Part shown: positions 51,660 to 58,769 of the stretch, one piece after another
Layout of the letters: each line of letters opens with the position of its first letter
How positions within the stretch are numbered: position 1 is the stretch's first letter
NCBI RefSeq assembly: GCF_030068615.1
Contig: NZ_JASJOC010000005.1
Span: 186,001 to 250,000, forward strand
DNA length: 64,000 nucleotides
Source of the DNA: Halostagnicola sp. A-GB9-2
GTDB taxonomy: Archaea > Halobacteriota > Halobacteria > Halobacteriales > Natrialbaceae
Reading direction: 5' to 3'
Position numbers and translations under genes: made by a program
Notes under the pieces: model-generated
Told to the model about the DNA's origin: nothing
Database searches by the model: none
What the model saw: only the letters and a program-made list of their open reading frames with translations

Positions 51660-51877
51660 TGGATGTTCGATGACAGAGGGCGGGTAAAAAGATTCGCCTC
51701 TGGTGTGCACACGTCGAACCCTGTCAATCGGGGCCCCGTCTCGTCCCCGACCAGTCCTCGACAATTCCAATTTTTGCCGTCCAGATTACCTGGAACGACT
51801 CGAGACCACGGAGCCGGAACGCCGGCTATCGCCTCGGAGACCGAACGACTGCTATCGACTAACCGTTCGTTCGGGGC

Positions 51878-53017
51878 TCACGACTCGTCTAGCCGGTACC
51901 GCTCGAGCGCGTCCTCGTCGACCGCGATTCCGAGCCCCGGCTCCTGCGGTACCTCGAGGGTGCCTCCCGACGGGTCGAACGGCGTCTCGAGGAGGTCGTC
52001 CCGAAGCGGGTTCTCGCTCCGATCGAACTCCACGAGCATCGGCTCCGGAACGTTACGGGTGTGGGGATAGTCGGGGACGCTCGCGGCGAACTGCACCGCG
52101 GCGGCTAACCCGACGGCTCCGTTCCAGACGTGTGGCCTAACGGCGACGTTTTCGGTCGTCGCCATATCGGCGATCAATCGCGCCTCCGAGAGCCCGCCAC
52201 AGCGGCCGAGATTCGGCTGGACGACATCGACCGTTCGGTCGTTGATGAGTTCTTTGAACGCGAACCGGCCGTAGTGGGCTTCGCCGGCCGCTATCGGGAT
52301 GTCGATCGCTCGTTTTACCTCCCGATAGCCGCTCGTGTTCTCCGGCGGGACGGGCTCTTCGATCCATGCGACATCGTAGTCGGCGATCGCATTTGCCGAT
52401 TCGATCGCCTGCCGAGGTCGATAGTTCCCGTTCATGTCGACCATCACCCGACCGTCCTCGCCGAGAATCTCGCGAGCCACACGGACCCGTTCGGCGTCGT
52501 CTTCCGGATCCGCACCTATCTTGATCTTTACCGCCTCGAACCCCTCCTCGACGGCCTCCTCGATGGGTGCCTCGAGCGAACGATCCTCCTCCGTGAAATA
52601 CATCGTCGACGCGTAAGGAACGAGCGAGTCGCGGCTCCGGCCGCCGAGAAGCTGATGAATCGGGCGTTCGACCGTCTTCCCGATGATGTCCCAGCAGGCG
52701 ACGTCGATCGCGCTGACGACGCTCTGGACGAACACGTCCCCGCCGAAGTGGTACGGGTCGGTGTAGGAGTCGATCGCCAGCGACTCCACGGCGAATGGGT
52801 CCATCCCGAGGACGTCGTCGACGAACAGTTCTTCGAGCGTCGCCTCGACGATCCGACCGGGCGCGAACGCTTCGCCCCACCCCACGACGCCGGTGTCGGT
52901 CTCCAGCCGGAGCAGGGACGTCTTTCGCGTGTGTCCGAATCCGCGAGCGTCGCCGAGGCCTCGACCGTCGGGCAGCGAGTGTCCGAGCGAGATCGGTTCG
53001 ATGTGAGTGATTTCCAT
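51878..53017 (-). CDS. Enolase-superfamily protein, galactarolactone cycloisomerase (Gci)-like
   Basis: This mandelate-racemase-group enzyme has 379 aa from the ATG at 53017. It shows the KxK catalytic motif in AVKIKIG, metal ligands in VDMNG, WIEEPV and AAGEAHYG, and the His of the His-Asp dyad in RPHVWNG. The tail (AAAVQFAASVP, MLVEFDRSENPLRDDLL, PGLGIAVDEDALERYR) resembles Agrobacterium galactarolactone cycloisomerase from memory. That enzyme converts galactaro-1,4-lactone to 3-deoxy-2-keto-hexarate after uronate dehydrogenase. Other sugar-acid dehydratases of the group remain possible. It is co-directional with the epimerase gene 89 bases upstream. Confidence 0.8.
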   Translation of the reverse strand: MEITHIEPISLGHSLPDGRGLGDARGFGHTRKTSLLRLETDTGVVGWGEAFAPGRIVEATLEELFVDDVLGMDPFAVESLAIDSYTDPYHFGGDVFVQSVVSAIDVACWDIIGKTVERPIHQLLGGRSRDSLVPYASTMYFTEEDRSLEAPIEEAVEEGFEAVKIKIGADPEDDAERVRVAREILGEDGRVMVDMNGNYRPRQAIESANAIADYDVAWIEEPVPPENTSGYREVKRAIDIPIAAGEAHYGRFAFKELINDRTVDVVQPNLGRCGGLSEARLIADMATTENVAVRPHVWNGAVGLAAAVQFAASVPDYPHTRNVPEPMLVEFDRSENPLRDDLLETPFDPSGGTLEVPQEPGLGIAVDEDALERYRLDES

Positions 53018-53106
53018 GCATACTGACGCGATTCCGCGTCCGATATAGCTTGTGTTTTTTCGGCTCGAGACGGACAAGTAGTCGCCTACCGGGACCGAAC
53101 ACTCCT

Positions 53107-54126
53107 TCAGCCACCCTTCTCGAACGAGGCGACGAAGTCGTCCCGGGCGTCCCGCCAGCGCGCGATGAGTCGATCGTCGAATTCGACCTCGTCGCTGTCC
53201 CGAATTCGATCGCGTTCCTCCAACCAATCGACCGTGCGCCTGACGCCCGTCTCCCAGTCGATCGTGTACTCGAAGTCGAGATCCCGCCGAGCCTTCGAAT
53301 TGTCGAAAACCGCGCTATACTGCAGGAAATCCTCGAGATGGTCTGTCCGGTCCGGCGCAACCGCCCGCAACACCTCGGTCGGAATCGTCACCAGTTCCGG
53401 GTCGGGAGCATCGAGCGCGTCCGCAATCCGCCGGTGGTACCGTCGCCAGGACATGTTGTCGTCGCTTGTGACGAGGTAGGCTTCGCCGAACGCTTGCTCG
53501 TTCCCCACGGCGTTGACGAACGCTCGAGCGACATCGTCGCGATGGCAGGGGCCCCAGACGCCGCTTCCGTCACCGTGGACGACGATGGGTTTTCCGCGGC
53601 GAATGCGATCGATATAATAGGTGCCGTCCCCGAACGTGTGCAAGAGAGAACCACCTTCGCCGTAGGTCTGCCACGGGCGAAGTATCGTCGCCTCGAAGGC
53701 ACCGTCTTCGTACGCCTCTCCCAACAGGTCCTCGCAACGGGCCTTGTCCGCGCCGTATTCGGTAGTCGGTGGTCGTCGAGGCGCGTCCTCGGTGACCGGC
53801 ATCGATCGAAACGGTCGACGATGAACCGACTCCGTGCTACAGAGGACGAACTGTTCGATCCGTCCCTCGAATGCTCGGATCGCGCTTCGGGCGTCAGCGG
53901 GACGGAAACACACCATATCGATTACGCAATCGACTTCGATATCGGCCATCCGCGTTTCGAACACGTCGTAATCGGTCCGGTCGCCGTAGACGTGTTCGAC
54001 CGAATCGGGAAGTGGAGTGGTCGTTTCCCCGCGATGGTACGCGGTCACGCCGTGACCCGCCGCGACCAACTGTCGGACGATTCCAGTGCTGATGAGTCCC
54101 GTACCGCCGATGACGAGTACGTCCAT
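53107..54126 (-). CDS. NAD-dependent epimerase/dehydratase (atypical extended SDR)
   Basis: This 339-aa protein has the Rossmann motif VIGGTGLISTG at residues 5-15. YHRGETT follows, as in the atypical SDRs that resemble CSP41 and isoflavone reductase-like proteins. The usual YxxxK is seen in EYGADKARCED. The C-terminal half contains WGPCHRDDVARAFVNA, typical of nucleotide-sugar or sugar epimerases. Its place between the AKR and cycloisomerase-like genes suggests a sugar or sugar-acid oxidoreductase or epimerase. No specific reaction can be assigned. Confidence 0.8.
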   Translation of the reverse strand: MDVLVIGGTGLISTGIVRQLVAAGHGVTAYHRGETTTPLPDSVEHVYGDRTDYDVFETRMADIEVDCVIDMVCFRPADARSAIRAFEGRIEQFVLCSTESVHRRPFRSMPVTEDAPRRPPTTEYGADKARCEDLLGEAYEDGAFEATILRPWQTYGEGGSLLHTFGDGTYYIDRIRRGKPIVVHGDGSGVWGPCHRDDVARAFVNAVGNEQAFGEAYLVTSDDNMSWRRYHRRIADALDAPDPELVTIPTEVLRAVAPDRTDHLEDFLQYSAVFDNSKARRDLDFEYTIDWETGVRRTVDWLEERDRIRDSDEVEFDDRLIARWRDARDDFVASFEKGG

Positions 54127-54179
54127 ACTGGCGGTTCAGCGCTAAAACGGATAATAATTCGGATGGGAGCGGGTCGAGA

Positions 54180-55040
54180 TCAATGGTTCCAGGCACCGAA
54201 ATCGGGATCGATGAGCCTGTGTTCCCGTTCGAACGCGTCGATCCGCTCGAGATCGGCGGCGTCTAGCTCGAGCTCTGTCGCCTGCAGATTCTCACGCATG
54301 TGGGGTTCGCTACTGGCTTTCGGAATCGCTGCGACGTTGTCCTTCGAGAGCAACCATGCCAGCGACACCTGCGCGGGCGTCGTTTCGTGTTTGTCCGCGA
54401 TTTCGCTCAGCGCGGAGACGTCGAACTCGACCGGCGTCGCGAATGGATCCGCGATGTCGCGGTCGCCCGATGTGGCGAACACTTCTCCCTTCGCGAGGGG
54501 ACAGTACGCCACCAGCCAGTGATCGTGTTCACGAGCGTAGCGGCGCAGTTCCGTTTGCTGGCAGAACGGGTGACATTCGACCTGGTGAGCGACGATTGGC
54601 GCATCGAGGACATCGCGCGCTCGATCGAGCTGGTCCGGCTCGAAGTTCGAGACGCCGACGTGGCGGATCGCTCCCCGATCGCGCAATTCGTCGAACGCCG
54701 ACAGCGTCTCTTCAGGTTCGTAGGTCTCGTGGGGCCAATGAACGTAGAGCAAGTCGACGTAGTCCGTCTCGAGACGATCGAGACTCGCCTCGACGGACTC
54801 GAGGACGTCGTCGTACGCGAGGTTCCCCGTATCGACCTTCGTCGCGAGGAAGATATCGTCCCGGTCGACGGCCGATTCGGCGATTCCCTCCCCGAGGTAC
54901 GCCTCGTTCTCGTAGCCCTGTGCCGTGTCGACGTGTCGATACCCGACCTGAAGCGCAGTTTCGACGCGCTCGGTCCACTGATCGCGATCGTTCTCGGAGT
55001 ACGTCCCGAGGCCGATCCTCGGTAGTTCTTCGGGTGGCAT
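54180..55040 (-). CDS. Aldo/keto reductase
   Basis: This is a 286-aa (alpha/beta)8 NADPH-type reductase from the ATG at 55040. An ATG at 55067 would add nine residues. The catalytic residues are visible: Asp and Tyr in VDTAQGYENE, Lys in ATKVD and His in VHWPHETY. The family signature VGVSNFEPDQLDRA and the cofactor segment IPKASSEPHMREN are intact. It lies 73 bases downstream of the GH115 gene. It may reduce an aldose, uronate or keto-acid released in this pathway. Confidence 0.87.
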   Translation of the reverse strand: MPPEELPRIGLGTYSENDRDQWTERVETALQVGYRHVDTAQGYENEAYLGEGIAESAVDRDDIFLATKVDTGNLAYDDVLESVEASLDRLETDYVDLLYVHWPHETYEPEETLSAFDELRDRGAIRHVGVSNFEPDQLDRARDVLDAPIVAHQVECHPFCQQTELRRYAREHDHWLVAYCPLAKGEVFATSGDRDIADPFATPVEFDVSALSEIADKHETTPAQVSLAWLLSKDNVAAIPKASSEPHMRENLQATELELDAADLERIDAFEREHRLIDPDFGAWNH

Positions 55041-55113
55041 AAATAACGGTGTGTGAGAATCCAACATGATTCTTTGGGTGGCAGAAAGATCGACGGGAGC
55101 GCAACCAGACGAG

Positions 55114-58044
55114 CTACCGGTCCAGTCGACGATCGCGCGTCTCGAGCGGACCGAGAGGCGATCGACGCACATCGTCTTCGGTGTAGACGATCACTCGATC
55201 GAAGACGACGTCGGGATCGACCGCATACAGCGACAGCACGTGTCTATCGGACCCGCTCAGTCCGTGATCGGTCGTCGAACGGACGCAGGATCTGAGGACG
55301 TTTCGCTGCCACTCCGGGTCGTGTTCGCCCCCGTTCGCGTCGAAGTCGACTATCGTCGGGTCGGCGTCGTCGATCGCGACCGCGTACCGGTGGGGCGTCG
55401 AGTCCGACGACGCGTGGGTCGGCAACAACTGTACCTCGACGCGAACGTCGCCCGCACTCGCCTCGAACACGTACTCGAGTCGGGCCGCTCGCTCGCGAAC
55501 GTCAGTCGCATCGACAGTGCCAGCACCGGCACCGATTCGCGGCCCGTCGATCGGACGACTGGCCATCGCAGTCCCGGTCGTTCGGCTCAGCCCGTCGACC
55601 GGCTTCCAGCGCGTCGCACCTTGCACGAGTTCCGTCGGGTGATCCGCCTCGATAGCGACCCGGCCGTTCGATTCGACGAAGACCGGTCGCTGATCCGGTT
55701 CAGAGGAGGACAAAGATTCGGCTCGAGAATCCGGCGCCGACGACGTTCGCGGCCGGATCGGTACTTCGACCTCGAGTTCGCGTCCGGCACCCTCGATCCG
55801 AATTCGGCCCGTCGTCTTCGAATCGGGAGCTGCCTCCCAGTCGATAGCCACGCGGAGCCGTCGATCGCCGTCGAACGCTCCCGACGAGTGCTCGAGGTCG
55901 ATCCACTCCTCAGCTGTCGCCGTCCACTCGATAGTTCCCGTTCCGCGGTTGTAACAGTCGACGAATCGACAGCGATCGACGCCCTGAACGAACGCTGGGA
56001 GCCGCCGTCGGCGCGGACCCGTTCCGGCGACCCCGGACGAGCCCTCAACGGCGACCTCGAGCGTCGGCCCCTGTTCTTCGGTCACGCCCGCAGTCGCCGG
56101 CTGGTCGAACACCGGGAGATCGCGCGGACTCGCGGACATCATTCCTCGCCACTTCCCGTCCGAAGAGGCGTTGTACCGCTCGGTCTCGGCGGCGACGCGC
56201 TCGAGTGCCGCTCGCGACCGCCGCGCGTAGTTCGTTGCGCTCGTTCTCCCCTGTCCGGCGTAGAGGCGACTCCGCATCGCCTCGAGAGCCGCCTCGTTCA
56301 TCGCCCGCGCACACCGGACCGGATAGCCGACGAGGTGGAAAAACGCCGTTCGGAAATGCTCGGGGAGTGTTTCGTATAGCTCCGTCGCCGTTTCTTCGAT
56401 CCGTTCGTAGGCCTCGAGCCGTCGCCGAGCCTCGTCACCGTAGTGGATCGCGCTGAACTCGGGTTCGTTTTTCTCCGTGTTCGGATATACGCCGTTCCAG
56501 CCGACGTGTTCGGGTTTGCGGGCGAGCGCGAGTCGATAGTACTCACAGAGCACGTCGGCGATTTCCGCCGCGTGGCTCTCCCCGAACTCGCGGGCGGCCC
56601 ACTCCCTCAGCCACTCCCGTGCCGACCGTTCTCCGACGCCGTCGATATCCCAGGCCAACTCGAGGAAGTACTCGGTTTCTTTCTCCGCCGGCTTGAGATC
56701 CCCGACGTTCGCGATCCACAGCGTCTCGGCTCCGTGGTGGTACGCCCGTCGCATCTCCTCGCGGATCAGCGCCGGCGGAACCGAACAAAGCCACTGGTGG
56801 TCGTGAGGACGCCCCCAGTAGGAGAGGTGGTAGTAGACACCGTGACCGCCGCTTTGCTCCCGCTTTGCTTTCGTCGGGAGCCGTCGAAGGTAACCGAAGT
56901 TGTCGTCGGGCCAGACCACACAGACGTCATCTGGGATCTCGAGGCCGTTACGGTAGAGTTCAAGCGTCTCCTTGTACGGGCAAAACGCCTGTGGAACGTC
57001 CGCGACATCGGGTTCGAGAGTCTCCTCGAGCAACTCGCGCTGGTCGTCGATAACCCGCTGGAGCAGGTCGACGCGCTCCTCGAGGGTGTCCCCGCCGGGC
57101 ATACCGGAGTCGTGGATCCCGCGCATACCGATCGTGAAGATGTTTTCTCGGCCAGCGACTTCTTCGACGCGTTCGGCCCAGTACTCTCGGACCGCCTCGG
57201 CGTTAGTCTCGTAGTTCCACTCGCCTCGGCTGTCCGTCTCCCACTCGTCGACGTTGTTTCGGTGCATCGGCTCGCAGTGGGACGTGCCGACGATGATTCC
57301 GTACCGGTCGGCGGCGTCGCGGTTCCCGTCACACCGGTAGAAGGCTTTCGTGCCATCGTGCATCGCCGGCCAGATCGTATTCGCCTTGAGCCGCAAAAGG
57401 AGTTCGAACACCCGCTCGTAGGTCTTCGGACCGATTCCGTCGGGCGTCTCCGGATCGTACGTTTGTTGGGCCCACTCGCGAATCCCAAAATCCTCGTCGT
57501 TGATGAAGATGCCACGGTAGCTGACCGATGGAGGTCCTGCCTGCTCGATGCCCCTCGTCGCATAAAGTTGCTCGCACTCGTCAGTCGGAACGTCTCCCCA
57601 CCAGTACCACGGCGAGACGCCGATTCGCTTCGACAGTTCGTAGATTCCGTAGGCCGTCCCGCGCGAATCGCTTCCTGCGATCACCAGCGCTTCATCCACG
57701 TCTTGCGGTTCTTCGCGGGCCCCGTCCCCGACGACCCCGAGAAGGAAGCTCTCGGTCTCCTCCTCGAGTCCGTGGTCGGCTACGATCCGGTCGACGTTTC
57801 GGTCGAATCCATCGTGAACTCCGTACGTCCCGACGAGAATCGCACGTTCCCCGAGGCCGTCGAACCCGCGACGACAGTTCGGTCGGTGCCCCGTAACGCG
57901 CTCGATGTCGTCTCGAAGGTCGCGCGACGCAATTTCGACGACCGGTTCGGCGGCGACGTATCGAATCGGTGCCACGGACTCTGCGACCAGCGTCATCGCG
58001 TCCGCTCTGCGCTCCTCGAGGATCGAAATCCGGTTCGTGTCCAT
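55114..58044 (-). CDS. GH115 alpha-glucuronidase
   Basis: This is a large 976-aa cytoplasmic hydrolase (no signal peptide). GH115 features are seen in order: the N-terminal alpha/beta domain (VIAGSDSRGTAYGIYELSKRIG), the catalytic barrel with SVSYRGIFINDEDFGIREWAQ, NTIWPAMHDG, GTSHCEPMHRNNVDEW and WNYETN, then VVWPDDNFGYLRRLP and YHLSYWGRPHDH. The C-terminal beta-sandwich follows (residues about 780-976). It removes 4-O-methyl-glucuronate or glucuronate side groups from internal sugars of xylan or arabinogalactan. A TATA-like ACTATTAG about 24 bases upstream suggests a leaderless transcript leading the five-gene run down to PL22. Confidence 0.93.
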   Translation of the reverse strand: MDTNRISILEERRADAMTLVAESVAPIRYVAAEPVVEIASRDLRDDIERVTGHRPNCRRGFDGLGERAILVGTYGVHDGFDRNVDRIVADHGLEEETESFLLGVVGDGAREEPQDVDEALVIAGSDSRGTAYGIYELSKRIGVSPWYWWGDVPTDECEQLYATRGIEQAGPPSVSYRGIFINDEDFGIREWAQQTYDPETPDGIGPKTYERVFELLLRLKANTIWPAMHDGTKAFYRCDGNRDAADRYGIIVGTSHCEPMHRNNVDEWETDSRGEWNYETNAEAVREYWAERVEEVAGRENIFTIGMRGIHDSGMPGGDTLEERVDLLQRVIDDQRELLEETLEPDVADVPQAFCPYKETLELYRNGLEIPDDVCVVWPDDNFGYLRRLPTKAKREQSGGHGVYYHLSYWGRPHDHQWLCSVPPALIREEMRRAYHHGAETLWIANVGDLKPAEKETEYFLELAWDIDGVGERSAREWLREWAAREFGESHAAEIADVLCEYYRLALARKPEHVGWNGVYPNTEKNEPEFSAIHYGDEARRRLEAYERIEETATELYETLPEHFRTAFFHLVGYPVRCARAMNEAALEAMRSRLYAGQGRTSATNYARRSRAALERVAAETERYNASSDGKWRGMMSASPRDLPVFDQPATAGVTEEQGPTLEVAVEGSSGVAGTGPRRRRLPAFVQGVDRCRFVDCYNRGTGTIEWTATAEEWIDLEHSSGAFDGDRRLRVAIDWEAAPDSKTTGRIRIEGAGRELEVEVPIRPRTSSAPDSRAESLSSSEPDQRPVFVESNGRVAIEADHPTELVQGATRWKPVDGLSRTTGTAMASRPIDGPRIGAGAGTVDATDVRERAARLEYVFEASAGDVRVEVQLLPTHASSDSTPHRYAVAIDDADPTIVDFDANGGEHDPEWQRNVLRSCVRSTTDHGLSGSDRHVLSLYAVDPDVVFDRVIVYTEDDVRRSPLGPLETRDRRLDR

Positions 58045-58226
58045 TGAGAACGATGTTCTTCGCTAAGCTAATAGTCTATTGGGATATGGACCCTCTCGAG
58101 ACGGGCCCGGATCGGATTCGTTCCGGAACTCGAGACGCCGCTCGTCGTATCCCTCAGGGGCATCGGTACCGATCCGGAGTAGCCGTTGAAATAGCGCGTT
58201 ACTGATTGGACCGCCCGAAGACATAT

Positions 58227-58243
58227 TGTCCGGCACAACCGGA
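58227..58243. repeat. 17-bp hairpin sequence, copy 2
   Basis: TGTCCGGCACAACCGGA is identical to 19956-19972, 38 kb away. The 5-bp stem TCCGG/CCGGA is kept. The flanking bases differ, so the repeated unit is short. Confidence 0.45.
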
Positions 58244-58745
58244 AAGGAGAGGGTTATCGACAGGATTCCCCGTGGAGATATTACAAGAATATGATTGTAA
58301 ATAAACTACCAATCGATCGGTCATTCATACGTGATTTTTCGGTGAAACCGATTCTAACAGCTTAATAATCACGGTATCGATAATATCCGCTCTAGCCGAA
58401 CGAGATATGATACCGTATGACTCGACAAATCGAACAATTCAACGACCCGCAGAGAGACGAACGACTCTATTGAGTGACGACGTTCTGTCACAAAGAATTC
58501 TCTCTGTGAAGAGGACCGGGTCCCAAAAGTCAAGGGAACGCACGAATATCAGAGGACAGGCAAAATGGAGCGCCGTTCGTGCCGAACGCGAGTCGAAGCC
58601 GCAACTCGAGTTATCACGTGACCACACACCTCGTAGGCGGTTAAGGATACGAAACGTAGCGGCGACGACAGCAGTCGTGACAGACAACCAATACGGACTT
58701 GTATAAATGCAAAATTTTTTATTATAGTCGAGTAATAATCCGATC

Positions 58746-58759
58746 GTCGCAAACGCGAC
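58746..58759. promoter_or_regulatory. Dyad upstream of the fourth beta-helix gene
   Basis: GTCGC-AAAC-GCGAC lies 10 bases before the ATG at 58770 and resembles TGTCGC-N6-GCGACA before the paralogue at 5617. Both genes encode ricin-bearing forms. It falls at or just after the predicted transcription start. Confidence 0.42.
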
Positions 58760-58769
58760 AACACTACCC

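Larger units (their letters stand above)
58045..58769. other. Intergenic region between divergent GH115 and beta-helix genes
   Basis: This is 725 bp with no recognisable gene. It contains the second copy of the 17-bp hairpin sequence (58227-58243), AT-rich stretches (58280-58400) and two TATA-like boxes (TTGTATAAATG at about 58699-58709, TTTATTATAG at about 58717-58726) for the gene at 58770. Confidence 0.5.

Noticed and set aside
53050-54522. 490-codon open reading on the plus strand
   Set aside because: It spans the antisense of the epimerase gene and part of the aldo/keto reductase gene, and its composition is arginine-rich and unlike the acidic proteome.
56443-58047. 534-codon open reading on the plus strand
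   Set aside because: It is antisense to the GH115 gene, with no family motifs in its own translation.
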